Positions 36,739 through 45,929 of a stretch of 64,000 nucleotides of DNA are shown piece by piece. The notes under the pieces were generated by a model. The model was not told where the DNA came from. It ran no database searches and was given only the letters and a program-made list of their open reading frames with translations. The stretch is taken from assembly GCF_017357525.1 (NCBI RefSeq), contig NZ_CP036172.1:1772561-1836560 (forward strand). The letters are read 5' to 3'. Source of the DNA: Methanofollis aquaemaris (GTDB taxonomy: Archaea; Halobacteriota; Methanomicrobia; Methanomicrobiales; Methanofollaceae). The first letter of the stretch is position 1; each line of letters starts with the position of its first letter. Both the position numbers and the translations under genes were made by a program.

Positions 36739-37541
36739 CCGCTCACCTCCAGGTGCGGGTAGCACCCGAATTCTTTCACCTCTACGAGGGCCTGGAGTTC
36801 GGCGACGGCCCCGGCCCACTCCGGCCCTTTCTCGCCATCGATGAAAAAAACGTATCGTCCAAGCCCGCGTCGTGCCGGCCGCGACTCGATCCTGGTGAGG
36901 TTGATCTCCCGGCGGGCAAAAACGGCCAGGAGGTCGGCGAGGAGGCCGGCGCGGTCGGTCCTGGGGTCGAGGAGGAGCGAACATTTCGTCGCCTTGTCTC
37001 CGGTATAGGGTGTCTTTGAGATCTGCACGAATCTGGTGGTGTTGTCGGGAGCGTCCTGGACGTCTCGGGCGACGAGCGAGAGCCCGCACCGCTCCGCGGC
37101 CAGGGCGGTGGTGAGGGCCGCCGCCCCTCCCCCGGCACGGGCGGCCTCCTCCGCACTGGCCGCATTGGATGAGGTATGGACGACCGGGACACCGAGACGC
37201 TCGACCAGGGCCGAGGACTGTTCGTGGGCCTGCGGGTGGGCATAGACGAGCGTGACCGCGTCCATGCCGACCGTTGCGGCGAGGTGGAACCTGACCTGGA
37301 CGCAGATTTCGGCGGTGATGAAGACCTGGTGGGTGAGGAGGGCGTCGAGGGACGGCCCGACCCCGCCAGCCTCGCTGTTCTCCAGGGGCACGAGCCCGTC
37401 GCCCTTCCCCGCGGCGACATGGTCGAAGACCGCCCTGATGGTCGGGAGGAGGTGGACCTCATCGGCAAGACGGGCGGCCAGGGCATGGGAGAAAGTGCCG
37501 GCCGGGCCCAGAGCGGCGAGGCTCACCGTGTTGCAAGACAT
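36729..37541 (-). CDS. pheA: Prephenate dehydratase
   Basis: Converts prephenate to phenylpyruvate in phenylalanine synthesis. The 270-residue protein has GPAGTFSHALA at the start, the PLENSEAGGVG motif near 55, the catalytic DNTTRFVQI (about 165), and a C-terminal ACT regulatory domain (about 180-265) with the ESRPARRGLGRYVFFID motif that binds Phe. It is monofunctional with no chorismate mutase domain; a separate mutase is at 44965. It overlaps the upstream tyrA-like gene by 19 bases. Confidence 0.94.
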   Translation of the reverse strand: MSCNTVSLAALGPAGTFSHALAARLADEVHLLPTIRAVFDHVAAGKGDGLVPLENSEAGGVGPSLDALLTHQVFITAEICVQVRFHLAATVGMDAVTLVYAHPQAHEQSSALVERLGVPVVHTSSNAASAEEAARAGGGAAALTTALAAERCGLSLVARDVQDAPDNTTRFVQISKTPYTGDKATKCSLLLDPRTDRAGLLADLLAVFARREINLTRIESRPARRGLGRYVFFIDGEKGPEWAGAVAELQALVEVKEFGCYPHLEVSGWR

Positions 37542-38344
37542 TGCACCAGCGCCTCCGATTCTTCGGTCGCCTCCTCGATATATGCCGAGAAGAACGCCGC
37601 ATCCCTTGCAAAGAGGTCGACAAACTCCTCCTCGCCGTCCCGCACCGCACGCTCCGCCTCTGCCGCGGCCTCCCTGAAGGCGTCGAGGACCGCCGGGACC
37701 GCCGGGTTCTCCTGGATGATGGCGGCATAGAGCGCGGGGTCCTGCCCGAGGAGGCGGCCGACCAGGGCCATCTCGGTCCGGTACACCGGACTGGTCACGG
37801 CCAGGAGGGCGTCGAGGTCGACGCCGAGACGGCGCATCGTCCCGGCCAGGGTGAGGGTTGTATAATGGGTGAGTCCCTGGACGACGGCCATCAGTTGGTC
37901 GTGTGCCGTCGGGTCCATCTCGATGACCCTGGCCCCCCCGGCCCTGAGGACGTCGAGGAGAAGGGCGGCCTGGTCGGGACCTATCCTCGCCGGGCAGGCG
38001 ACGACCGTCTGGCCGGCGAGGGTGGGGGTGGTGGGGCCAAACATCGGGTGGAGCCCGAGGACGGCGGCCCTGGTCCTGAGCATCGCCTCCACCGGCGCCG
38101 CCTTGAGCGAGGTGAGGTCGCAGAGGAGTTGGTCGCTTCTGAGGACAGGGGCGACCTCTTCGATGACCGCCACGGTCTTTCGGATCGGGACCGAGACCAT
38201 CACCACGTCTGCGGCCCTGGCAAGGTCGGTGTTGGTGAGGGCGGTCGCCTGCCCAGAGACGAGCACCTCCCACCCGGCCTCTCGAAAGACCCTGGCAAAG
38301 AAGGTGCCCATCCCGCCGGTCCCGCCGATGATCCCGAGACGCAT
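37523..38344 (-). CDS. tyrA: Prephenate dehydrogenase
   Basis: Oxidatively decarboxylates prephenate to 4-hydroxyphenylpyruvate for tyrosine. The 273-residue protein begins with the Rossmann motif MRLGIIGGTGGMGTFFARVF, has VMVSVPI near 50, the catalytic LHPMFGP (about 95-101) and DPTAHDQLMAVVQGLTHY around 145. It sits two bases downstream of aroB' in the aromatic operon. Confidence 0.93.
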   Translation of the reverse strand: MRLGIIGGTGGMGTFFARVFREAGWEVLVSGQATALTNTDLARAADVVMVSVPIRKTVAVIEEVAPVLRSDQLLCDLTSLKAAPVEAMLRTRAAVLGLHPMFGPTTPTLAGQTVVACPARIGPDQAALLLDVLRAGGARVIEMDPTAHDQLMAVVQGLTHYTTLTLAGTMRRLGVDLDALLAVTSPVYRTEMALVGRLLGQDPALYAAIIQENPAVPAVLDAFREAAAEAERAVRDGEEEFVDLFARDAAFFSAYIEEATEESEALVQCLATR

Positions 38345-38346
38345 CC

Positions 38347-39324
38347 TCAGGTCTCCGTGATCGTCTCCCCGACCGCCATCCCGAAGTGGCGCCCGGCGGT
38401 CATCGAGAGGCCCAGGACCACGTCGCCTTCCCGGAGGGCGGCGACCGAGACCGGGCCGTCCGTGCCGAGGAGGCGGACAGTCTCTGCGTTCTGGAGGACG
38501 ATCCCGGCCGGTCTACCGGCCGCGGTCTCCGCCTCCACCAGAAGGAGAGGCCGGCGCTCGGTCTTCACCCGGCCGACCGCCGCCTCTTCGGTGGTCCCCT
38601 TGCCATCGGCGACGAGCACGCCGTCGCCGGCCCGCACCTCCGAGAGGTACGCCGTCTTCCCGTCGGGCTTGAGGAGGTAGGCATGGACCGCCCCGGCATT
38701 CACCCTGAAGGGCCTGGGGGAGACGTACGGGTTCTCGGCCGTCTCGGCCAGGACCAGGAAGAAGGCTGACGAAGTGTTGCCGACGAGCATCCCCTGCTCC
38801 TCGGCCAGGAGCGAGCAGGTGTCGATGCAGGCGCGGTCGCCCATCCCGATCTGCCGGACCCCCGTGACGGTGAACGCTTCGAGGCCGAGGGCCGGCGTCC
38901 TCGCGGCGACGGCGGCGGCCACCCGCCCGACCTCGGTGGGATCGTCGGTGCCGAGGAGCACGCCGGCGACCCCCTTCTCCAGGATGCCGAGGGCGAGGGC
39001 GGCCTCCTCCGCGGTGTGGACCACGGCGACGACGTGGTCGGAGACGGCGACCAGGTTCTCCAGCGGGATCACCGTCCAGTCCGGGGTGGAGACGACGAGG
39101 AGGCTCTCGCCGGTGGCCTGGGGGAGCGGAGTCTCGGGCGTCACCTCGACGAAGAGGACGTCGGTTCCCGGCACCAGGTCGCCGTCGGGGGCGACAGTGG
39201 TCACTCGGCCGAGGGCGCGGGCGTCTTCGGCGGCCTCGACGACAAGGGCCCCGGCCCCGGCCTCGATCGCCGCGGTGGCCAGGTCGGTCCGCCAGGGACG
39301 GACGTCCACCCAGAAATGGGTCAT
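38347..39324 (-). CDS. 3-Dehydroquinate synthase II
   Basis: The archaeal enzyme (AroB') that deaminates and cyclises 2-amino-3,7-dideoxy-D-threo-hept-6-ulosonate to 3-dehydroquinate with NAD. The 325-residue product shows the family strings VGRVKTERRPLLLVEAE, QNAETVRL and VGNTSSAFFLVLAET, as well as RQIGMGDRACIDTCSLL near 175. Its ATG overlaps the stop of the preceding ADH synthase (ATGA), so substrate-making and substrate-using enzymes are coupled. Confidence 0.95.
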   Translation of the reverse strand: MTHFWVDVRPWRTDLATAAIEAGAGALVVEAAEDARALGRVTTVAPDGDLVPGTDVLFVEVTPETPLPQATGESLLVVSTPDWTVIPLENLVAVSDHVVAVVHTAEEAALALGILEKGVAGVLLGTDDPTEVGRVAAAVAARTPALGLEAFTVTGVRQIGMGDRACIDTCSLLAEEQGMLVGNTSSAFFLVLAETAENPYVSPRPFRVNAGAVHAYLLKPDGKTAYLSEVRAGDGVLVADGKGTTEEAAVGRVKTERRPLLLVEAETAAGRPAGIVLQNAETVRLLGTDGPVSVAALREGDVVLGLSMTAGRHFGMAVGETITET

Positions 39325-40103
39325 CGTCCCTCCAGGGCGGCCGCGGGGTCGAGGCACTGGTGGACGACCTGGCAGATGGCGCGGACAAAGGCCTTCGGGT
39401 CGTCGCGCTGGAAGGCGTTGCGCCCGATACAGACCCCTGACGCCCCGGCGTCGATGGCATCGTGGATCGCCTGGAGGGTGGCGAGGTCGCCGGCCTTCTC
39501 GCCGCCTGCGACCAGGACCGGGATCGAACTCGCCGCGGTGATCTCCGCAAAGGTCGCCGGGTCGCCGGTGTAGGTGGTCTTGACCAGGTCGGCCCCGAGT
39601 TCTTCGGCCACCCTGACGCAGTGGCCGACGGCGGCGGGATCTCGCGGGTCGATGCCGACGCCCCGCGGGTAGACCATCGCCAGCAGCGGCAGTCCCCATC
39701 TGGCGCACTCGCGGGAAACTTCCCCGGCGGCCTCGATCATCTTCGACTCGTGCGGGGCGCCCAGGTTGATGTGGACCGAGACGGCGTCCGCCCCCAGGGA
39801 AACGGCCTCCTCGACGGTGCAGACGAGCACCTTGTCGTCAGGGTCGGGGTTGAGCGAGGTGGAGGCCGAGAGATGGACGACAAGCCCGATGTCCCGTCCA
39901 TGACCGCGGTGGCCGGCCCTGACCATCCCTTTGTGCATGACGATCGCGTTCGCCCCGCCGTCGCTGACCGCGGCGACGGTCTCGGGCATCCTGCGCAGTC
40001 CTTCGATCTGGCCGAGAGTGAACCCGTGATCCATCGGGACGATGACGGTCCGTCCGGTGTTGCGGTCCATGATACGTTCGAGTCGTATCGCTTTTCCAAT
40101 CAT
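39321..40103 (-). CDS. 2-Amino-3,7-dideoxy-D-threo-hept-6-ulosonate synthase paralog 1
   Basis: A 260-residue class I aldolase of the DhnA/AroA' family, which in methanogens condenses an aspartate-semialdehyde-derived unit with a ketose phosphate. Landmarks: [20 protein letters not shown], the Schiff-base lysine in [12 protein letters not shown] (about 180) and [14 protein letters not shown]. It differs in the active-site entrance from its neighbour ([11 protein letters not shown] against [11 protein letters not shown]), so one of the two may prefer another substrate such as fructose-1,6-bisphosphate. ATGA overlaps on both sides. Confidence 0.88.
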   Translation of the reverse strand: MIGKAIRLERIMDRNTGRTVIVPMDHGFTLGQIEGLRRMPETVAAVSDGGANAIVMHKGMVRAGHRGHGRDIGLVVHLSASTSLNPDPDDKVLVCTVEEAVSLGADAVSVHINLGAPHESKMIEAAGEVSRECARWGLPLLAMVYPRGVGIDPRDPAAVGHCVRVAEELGADLVKTTYTGDPATFAEITAASSIPVLVAGGEKAGDLATLQAIHDAIDAGASGVCIGRNAFQRDDPKAFVRAICQVVHQCLDPAAALEGR

Positions 40104-40891
40104 AATTCCATCATCTCCATTGCTTCTGCGGCACTCCGACCCTGGTGGACGACCGCGGCCGCCGCCCGCATGAACTGGGCCGGGTGCGGGTGGCCGAAGA
40201 CATTGCGCCCGATCGAGATCCCGGCGGCACCACCCTCCATGGCGCCTTCGATCATGGCGAGGGTCGCCGCCTCGTCGGTCTTCGACCCGCCGGCCACGAC
40301 CACCGGCACCGGGCATCCCCGCGTCACCTCCCTGAAGGTGTCGGGGTCGCCGGTGTACACCGTCTTGATCAGGTCGGCGCCCAGTTCGGCCCCGGCCCTT
40401 GCGGCGAGGGCGACGGCCTCCACCCCGCGTTCGTCCTCGATCGACGGGCCTCTGGGGTACATCATCGCAAGCAGCGGCATCCCCCATTCCATGCACTCGA
40501 CCGCGACCTTCCCAAGGTCTTCGAGCATCCTGGCCTCCGAACCGGCCCCGATATTCACATGGACCGAGACGGCGTCGGCGCCTATCTTCAGGGCGTTGGT
40601 GACGGTGTTGACGAGCACCTTCTCGTTCGGGTCAGGGCCGAGCGTGGTCGAGGCCGAGAGGTGGAGGATAAGCCCGATGTCCCGCCCCCACCGGCGGTGG
40701 CCGTACAGCGCAAGTCCCAGGTGGCCGAGCACGGCGTTGGCTCCCCCTTCCGCGACGCAGTCGACGGTCCGTCCCATATCGATGAGCCCGTTCATGGGCC
40801 CGACCGTAACACCATGGTCCATCGGGACGATGATCGTCCGTCCGGTGTTACGATCCATAATACGCTCCATCCTAATCTGTTTTCCTCTCAT
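40100..40891 (-). CDS. 2-Amino-3,7-dideoxy-D-threo-hept-6-ulosonate synthase paralog 2
   Basis: First gene of the aromatic operon; 263 residues. It has [27 protein letters not shown]-type opening residues, the Schiff-base lysine in [12 protein letters not shown] (about 185) and [14 protein letters not shown]. The GVTVGP loop is the form found in ADH synthases, so this is the better candidate for the committed step of the archaeal shikimate route. Its GAGGGGTG ribosome binding site is five bases from ATG. An inverted repeat sits just upstream. Confidence 0.9.
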   Translation of the reverse strand: MRGKQIRMERIMDRNTGRTIIVPMDHGVTVGPMNGLIDMGRTVDCVAEGGANAVLGHLGLALYGHRRWGRDIGLILHLSASTTLGPDPNEKVLVNTVTNALKIGADAVSVHVNIGAGSEARMLEDLGKVAVECMEWGMPLLAMMYPRGPSIEDERGVEAVALAARAGAELGADLIKTVYTGDPDTFREVTRGCPVPVVVAGGSKTDEAATLAMIEGAMEGGAAGISIGRNVFGHPHPAQFMRAAAAVVHQGRSAAEAMEMMEL

Positions 40892-40901
40892 AGAAACACC
40901 C

Positions 40902-40951
40902 CTCAGCAGGATCAGAAGATTCTGCTGAGTTCAAAAGCGATAAAAATACTC
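40902..40951 (-). promoter_or_regulatory. Promoter and inverted repeat of the aromatic operon
   Basis: On the minus strand the TATA-like GAGTATTTTTATCGC (40937-40951) precedes a perfect 8-bp inverted repeat, CTCAGCAG at 40902-40909 and CTGCTGAG at 40922-40929, with a 12-base spacer that itself contains AGAATCTTCT. The expected transcript start falls inside the repeat, the position for a repressor site. Confidence 0.55.
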
Positions 40952-41221
40952 AAAAAAGACGCCGTACGGCGCGACCGCTCCAGGCGAGACGGTCAGAGAA
41001 TGGTCGGTGTGCGGATGATGGTCAGAGCTCGTGAAGATAAAAACATTCACCGGCGAAAAAACATTCACCACACATTGGCTCCATGGTGGATCGTGACGGT
41101 ATTTAATGGTGTGGATGGAGGGAGGGGAAGATCCGGTGGTAATCCCCTCCCGCTGCCATGTCGTGAAGAGAGGGAGTAAAGATCCTCCCACTCCTCAACA
41201 GAGCCTTTCATCCCAGAAAAA
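40952..41221. other. Spacer upstream of the aromatic operon
   Basis: No gene seen. It separates aroD (same strand) from the operon promoter and includes short direct repeats AACATTCACC (41043-41052 and 41063-41072). Confidence 0.4.
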
Positions 41222-41872
41222 TCACCGATAGGTGAGCAACTCCTGGAGTTGTTCGAGTTCCCTGATATCGTATTGCCCCTTCGCCGTCGGCGTGCCGATA
41301 TGACAGTAGACCCATGCCGAACCGAAGTAGGGGAGGAACGTCCGGGCATACCTGAACTCCTCGCCCATCACCGTCGTCACCAGGGGCTTCTCGGCTTCGA
41401 GGGTGAAGTCGAGGAAGTCCAGGAGGTTCCTGGCTGACGACGGGGTGACGGCGATCTTCGGGACATCGCCGTACGCCCTGAGGTCTCGCTCGATCGCCTT
41501 GAGATCGTCTGGCGAGGGCATATATTTGATATGCGCCGAGGCGACGACCTGGAGGTGCTGGTAGTGGATCATCCTGGCAAACTTCCTGAATTTCCGCTCT
41601 ACATCCACATAGTCCACCAGGTCCAGGAAGGGCTGGATGGTCGAGAACCATTCTTCTGCGTCACCGGTGAAGGCACCGCCCTCCTCTCTGCTTCTGAGGG
41701 TGGCGATGATCGGGATGGTGCACTGTCCCCCGACACCCGCCATCACCGATGAAAGGTCATCGCTCATGAGGTCGAGCCGCAGCTCGATGAGGTCCGCGCC
41801 CAGGGCCACCGCCTTCTGGATTTTATCCGGGCTCGACAGCGAGACAACGATCTTCATACACAGAGGAGTCAT
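41222..41872 (-). CDS. aroD: 3-Dehydroquinate dehydratase, type I
   Basis: Dehydrates 3-dehydroquinate to 3-dehydroshikimate via a Schiff base. About 216 residues with KIVVSLSSPDKI at the start, GADLIELRLDLM near 35, the catalytic His in ASAHIKYMPS, KIAVTPSSARNLLD-type Lys strand, and a PYFGSAWVYCHI end. Three starts are possible (41899, 41872, 41857). I chose 41872 because GGTGAG lies just before it, though KIVVSL at 41857 is where many relatives begin. Same strand as the aromatic operon but 330 bases upstream, so probably separately transcribed. Confidence 0.9.
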   Translation of the reverse strand: MTPLCMKIVVSLSSPDKIQKAVALGADLIELRLDLMSDDLSSVMAGVGGQCTIPIIATLRSREEGGAFTGDAEEWFSTIQPFLDLVDYVDVERKFRKFARMIHYQHLQVVASAHIKYMPSPDDLKAIERDLRAYGDVPKIAVTPSSARNLLDFLDFTLEAEKPLVTTVMGEEFRYARTFLPYFGSAWVYCHIGTPTAKGQYDIRELEQLQELLTYR

Positions 41873-42003
41873 ACACTCACCGGTTATATTCCTGTTCATC
41901 TGAGGCTGAAAACGTGCTCGTCCCCCTGCATGAATGGGGTGTCCTGCTTATCCTGATAGGTGAGCCTTTTCCGGCGATCGGGTCGTGAAAAAAAGAGATA
42001 ATC

Positions 42004-42345
42004 TTACGGTGCCTCGAACTCGTTGCAGGCATCGATCACATAGCGCATGTAGGCCATCGCGGGGCCGCCGCCCATCGGAACCGCGGTGAGAGCGCCTTCC
42101 ATGATTTCCTGGCGCGTCGCCCCGGCATTGATGGCGATCTTGACGTGCATCGCGATGCAGAAAGGGCAGTGGTCAGCGACGGCGAGGGCGATCATCATGA
42201 TCTCCTTGTACTTCGCCGGGATCGCCCCTGCTTTCGAGATACTCCTGACCATCGGGAGGAAGGTGTCCCAGACCTCGGGATCGAACTCGGCGATCTCGGT
42301 GTTGGTCTGCTGGACCTGGCTGAGATAATCTCTGATTTCGGTCAT
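42004..42345 (-). CDS. AhpD/carboxymuconolactone decarboxylase-family protein
   Basis: A 113-residue alpha-helical protein with the AhpD-type redox motif DHCPFCIAMHVK (about residues 58-69), the pair of cysteines and nearby His expected of a peroxidase-reducing or peroxidase activity. Partner and substrate are unknown. It stands alone between aroD and the U32 gene. Confidence 0.85.
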   Translation of the reverse strand: MTEIRDYLSQVQQTNTEIAEFDPEVWDTFLPMVRSISKAGAIPAKYKEIMMIALAVADHCPFCIAMHVKIAINAGATRQEIMEGALTAVPMGGGPAMAYMRYVIDACNEFEAP

Positions 42346-42429
42346 GGTAGAGAGATTTTCTGACGAACACGCGGATATAGGTTCCTGCCTGCCCCCTCTG
42401 AAAGGGATTTATTTCCTTCGCCCCCATCT

Positions 42430-44964
42430 ATGCACACGAAACCAAGAGCGATCCCCGAACTCCTCGCCCCTGCGGGCTCATGGGAGGCCCTTCTCGCCGC
42501 GGTTGCGGCCGGAGCCGATGCGGTGTACCTCGGCGGGACGCATTTCTCGGCGCGCCAGTACGCCGCCAACTTCGACGATGCCACCCTGGAGGAAGCGGTT
42601 GTGTATGCCCATGCCCGCGGCGTCAGGGTATACGTGACCGTCAACACCCTCCTCCACGACGCCGAACTCCCGGCGGCCGCGAGGTATCTCCTCTTCCTGT
42701 ACGAGATCGGGGTCGACGCCGTCCTGGTCCAGGACGTCGGGCTTCTCCGACTTGCCAGGACGATTGTTCCCGACCTCGCCCTCCATGCCTCGACGCAGAT
42801 GACGGTCACCAGCGAGGCAGGGGTGCGCTGGGCCGCGTCACACGGGATCGAACGGGTCGTCCTGGCCCGCGAACTCCCACTCGCCGAGGTGGAGGGGATG
42901 CGGGACGCGGTCGAGGAGACCGGGGTTGGGCTGGAGGTCTTCCTCCACGGCGCCCTCTGTTATGCCTACTCGGGCCAGTGTCTCCTCTCGTCGGTGATCG
43001 GCGGACGGAGTGGGAACCGGGGCGCCTGCGCCCAACCGTGCCGAAAGCCCTACACCCTGGTCCGTGGCGACCCGGACCTCTACGGCCGCCCGATTGGGTT
43101 CAGGCCGGTCAGGCTCCCTGACGCCTATCGTCTCTCCACGCGCGACATCTGCCTGTACCCGGCCCTTGAGGAAATAGTCCGCGCTCCCATCGCTTCTCTC
43201 AAGATCGAGGGGCGGATGAAGACCCCGGCCTATGTGGCCACCGTCGTCTCGATCTACCGGCGGGCCCTCGACGCCCTGGCCGCCGGCCAACCACTCCCCG
43301 ACCCCGCCGCTGCGGAGCGCGACCTCGCCCTCGCCTTCACCCGCGGGTTTACGGGGGGCTACCTATGCGGCGAGCGGCACCGCGGGGTGATCGGCCCTGA
43401 ACGCCCTGACAACCGCGGGGTGACCCTCGGCACCGTCACGGCCTTCTCTGACCGGAGGATGGAGGCGACCGTTGCCCTGACCACCGGCGATCTGCTCCCT
43501 GAGAACGGCGACGGGCTTGCGGTGAGGTGGCCGGGCGGGGAGTTCGGGCTGGTGGTGCGCGGGACGCCGCGGGTGCGGGACGGCAGGACACTCAGGCTCA
43601 GATTCCCGCAGCCTGCCCCGGCCGGCGCCGAGGTTGCGGTCACCCGTCGGGCCGCCCTGGAGGCGCAGGCCACCGAGATCGTCCGTTCCGGACGGCAGAG
43701 TGTCAGGATCGACGCTGCGGTCACCTGGGAGGAGGACGGCACGCCGGTGGTGGCCGGGATCTGCACCCCGCCCCACGGGGAACACGTTACGTTCAATGTC
43801 CGGGCCGACGCACCGATGGGCCTGGCCAGAACCCGGCCGCTCGACGCCGATGGGATCAGTGACCATCTCACCAGGACCGGCGGCACGCAGTTCTTCATCG
43901 GCCGCCTCGACCTTCAGTACCCCGGCGGCCTCTTCGCCCCGGCCTCATACCTCAACGCTCTCCGCCGGCAGGTGCTGGCCGCCGTCGGTTCGGCCCTCGT
44001 CGCCGCCGCCCGCCCACCTGTCGATAATATTGCCGCCGCCCGCGAGCGCCTGGCCGCGCTCCTCCCGGACCTGGAGAGGAGCGCCACCCCCACCCCGGCA
44101 GTGCGCCCGGCCCTCGCTGTGCTCACCGACATCCTTACAGGAGTGGCTGCCGCCTCCGACGCAGGGGCCGACCTGATCTTTTTCGAGCCCGCGCCGCCGA
44201 CATGCCGCCCGGAGACCTTCGAGGAAGCGATCAGGTCCGCCGGCGACCGGCCCCTTGTCTGGAAATGGCCGCGGATCGTCACCCGCACTTTCCTGGACAC
44301 CGCCCCCTCTCTCCTCTCCGCCGCCCATGCCGCCGGGATCGCCGGGGTGATGGTCGAGGGGCACGGATGTGCCGAGGCCGTGCGCCGGGCCGTGCCCGGC
44401 ATGCCCCTTTACGGTGGATCCGGGCTGAACATCTGGAACCACGTCTCCGTCGCTGCCCACCCTGACTTCGCTCTCCTCACCCTCTCGCCGGAACTCTCGG
44501 GTGAAGAGATCCTTACTCTCGTCTCTCGCCTCCTGGTCGGTTCTCCCGCCCCCTCTCTCCTCGTCCAGGGGACCGTCGAGGCCGCGGTCACCGAGGACTG
44601 TCCGCCCGCCACTGCCCTCGGATGCCCGGCCGGATGCAGCGGCATGGCCTGGGCGCTCAAGGACGAACGGGGGATGGTCTTCCCCCTCAGACCCGCCGGG
44701 GCGTGCCGGACCGCGATCGGCAACGCCGTCGAGACCTGCCTCCTCGACTACCTCCCCGAACTTGCCGGTGCCGGGGTGGCGACCTTCATCATCGACGCCA
44801 GATGGCGCGGCCCCGCCTATGCCGGGGAGATGACCGGGCTGTATCGTGAGGCCCTTGCCGGTCCGGAACGCAGGGCCGACCTCGAACGCCTCAAAAAAGA
44901 GATAAAGAAACATGCCCTCGGCGGTATCACCGCCTCTTCATATGTTCACGGTACCCGCGCCTGA
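42430..44964 (+). CDS. Peptidase U32-family protein
   Basis: An 844-residue protein of the U32 family (relatives include RlhA, involved in 23S rRNA C2501 hydroxylation, and collagenase-like proteins). The N-terminal barrel has ELLAPAGSWEALLAAVAAGA, the active-region LARELPLAEVE and the U32 signature EVFLHGALCYAYSGQCLLSS (about 175-194), then RGACAQPCRKPY and SLKIEGRMKTPAYV (about 255). A large C-terminal half (about 330-844) adds a DUF3656-like insert and a terminal domain with CPAGCSGMAW and CRTAIGNAVETC; these cysteines may hold a cluster. A TATA-like GGATTTATTTCC about 25 bases upstream suggests a leaderless message. Confidence 0.9.
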   Translation: MHTKPRAIPELLAPAGSWEALLAAVAAGADAVYLGGTHFSARQYAANFDDATLEEAVVYAHARGVRVYVTVNTLLHDAELPAAARYLLFLYEIGVDAVLVQDVGLLRLARTIVPDLALHASTQMTVTSEAGVRWAASHGIERVVLARELPLAEVEGMRDAVEETGVGLEVFLHGALCYAYSGQCLLSSVIGGRSGNRGACAQPCRKPYTLVRGDPDLYGRPIGFRPVRLPDAYRLSTRDICLYPALEEIVRAPIASLKIEGRMKTPAYVATVVSIYRRALDALAAGQPLPDPAAAERDLALAFTRGFTGGYLCGERHRGVIGPERPDNRGVTLGTVTAFSDRRMEATVALTTGDLLPENGDGLAVRWPGGEFGLVVRGTPRVRDGRTLRLRFPQPAPAGAEVAVTRRAALEAQATEIVRSGRQSVRIDAAVTWEEDGTPVVAGICTPPHGEHVTFNVRADAPMGLARTRPLDADGISDHLTRTGGTQFFIGRLDLQYPGGLFAPASYLNALRRQVLAAVGSALVAAARPPVDNIAAARERLAALLPDLERSATPTPAVRPALAVLTDILTGVAAASDAGADLIFFEPAPPTCRPETFEEAIRSAGDRPLVWKWPRIVTRTFLDTAPSLLSAAHAAGIAGVMVEGHGCAEAVRRAVPGMPLYGGSGLNIWNHVSVAAHPDFALLTLSPELSGEEILTLVSRLLVGSPAPSLLVQGTVEAAVTEDCPPATALGCPAGCSGMAWALKDERGMVFPLRPAGACRTAIGNAVETCLLDYLPELAGAGVATFIIDARWRGPAYAGEMTGLYREALAGPERRADLERLKKEIKKHALGGITASSYVHGTRA

Positions 44965-45249
44965 TCAGGGCAGGTTCCCCTCCCCGGTCCACTCCCGCTG
45001 CCGTTCCTCGCTCATCTCAACCAGGATCTCGAAGATCCGGCGCACCTGCACCGGGTCGACCTGCTTCTCCACCGCCGCCTCAAAGGCCGCCTCCAGCAGT
45101 GCCTCCCGCCGCTCCTCGTCCCGCACCGCCGCCCCGGCCAGATACTTCTCATGGGCCATCCGCACCGCCGCCGCCTGGCGCGCCGTGATGAGGTCGATGA
45201 TTCCGGCATCGATCCGGTCGATCTCCCGCCTGACCTCCTCGATCGTCAT
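44965..45249 (-). CDS. Chorismate mutase, AroQ type
   Basis: A 94-residue all-helical enzyme that rearranges chorismate to prephenate, feeding pheA and tyrA. It shows the AroQ pattern: REIDRIDAGIIDLITARQAAA (substrate-binding Arg and Asp, about 8-28), AHEKYLAGAAVRDEERREALL with the active-site Lys and Arg (about 32-52), and the final helix VRRIFEILVEMSEERQ. Its stop directly abuts the stop of the convergent U32 gene. Outside the main aromatic operon. Confidence 0.9.
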   Translation of the reverse strand: MTIEEVRREIDRIDAGIIDLITARQAAAVRMAHEKYLAGAAVRDEERREALLEAAFEAAVEKQVDPVQVRRIFEILVEMSEERQREWTGEGNLP

Positions 45250-45326
45250 GACTTTTCCTCTGCTCTCACCCTACAAAACGGTGCCGACCCACAAGGATAA
45301 ACCCCGGGACGGCGCACTTCTTGTAT

Positions 45327-45929
45327 ATGCTAGAGAGAATCCCGCAACGCGAACGGCGGGACTTGCTCGTGGCCTGGGCGGCGATCGCCGTCGCCTTCAC
45401 GTTCCTCTATCTTCGTGACTTCGCCAACCCGGTGGGACTCCTCATCGTCTTCGTCCTCTCCCTCCTCACCGTCGGGATTGGTTTTGTCCTCCACGAGCTC
45501 GCCCACAAGTTCGCCGCGATGCACTTCGGCTACTGGGCCGAGTTCCAGAAAGACAATGTCATGCTCCTCATGGCCGTTGTCCTCGCCGCCCTCGTCGGGG
45601 TCGTCTTCGCCGCACCCGGCGCAACCATGATCTACGGTGCCACGACCAGACGGGAGAACGGACTCATCTCGGCCGCAGGCCCGGCAACCAACCTCGGTCT
45701 CTGCGCCCTCTTCGCCGGCGTCTATCTTGCGGGCCTGAGCCTCCAGTCTTACTGGGTCGTGATCCTCGGGGTGATGGGTGTCCAGATCAACGCCATGCTC
45801 GCCGCCTTCAACATGCTCCCGGTGAGCGTGCTTGACGGGAAAAAAGTGTTGGCGTGGAACAAAGGGGTCTTTGCCGTCCTCTTCGTCGCTTCGTTCGGGG
45901 CGGTCATCGCCGCGCTGACATTCCTGTAG
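45327..45929 (+). CDS. Site-2-type zinc metalloprotease (M50 family)
   Basis: A 200-residue multi-pass membrane protease. The zinc-binding HELAH is within a membrane helix (VLHELAHKFAAMHFG, about residues 52-66) and the third-ligand motif NMLPVSVLDGKKV near 170 fits the S2P N-x-x-P-x-x-x-L-D-G pattern. About five to six hydrophobic segments. It lacks a PDZ domain and is of the compact archaeal type. ATG 45327 has no ribosome binding site, so is perhaps leaderless. Its 3' end overlaps the convergent flavoprotein gene by 26 bases. Confidence 0.88.
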   Translation: MLERIPQRERRDLLVAWAAIAVAFTFLYLRDFANPVGLLIVFVLSLLTVGIGFVLHELAHKFAAMHFGYWAEFQKDNVMLLMAVVLAALVGVVFAAPGATMIYGATTRRENGLISAAGPATNLGLCALFAGVYLAGLSLQSYWVVILGVMGVQINAMLAAFNMLPVSVLDGKKVLAWNKGVFAVLFVASFGAVIAALTFL

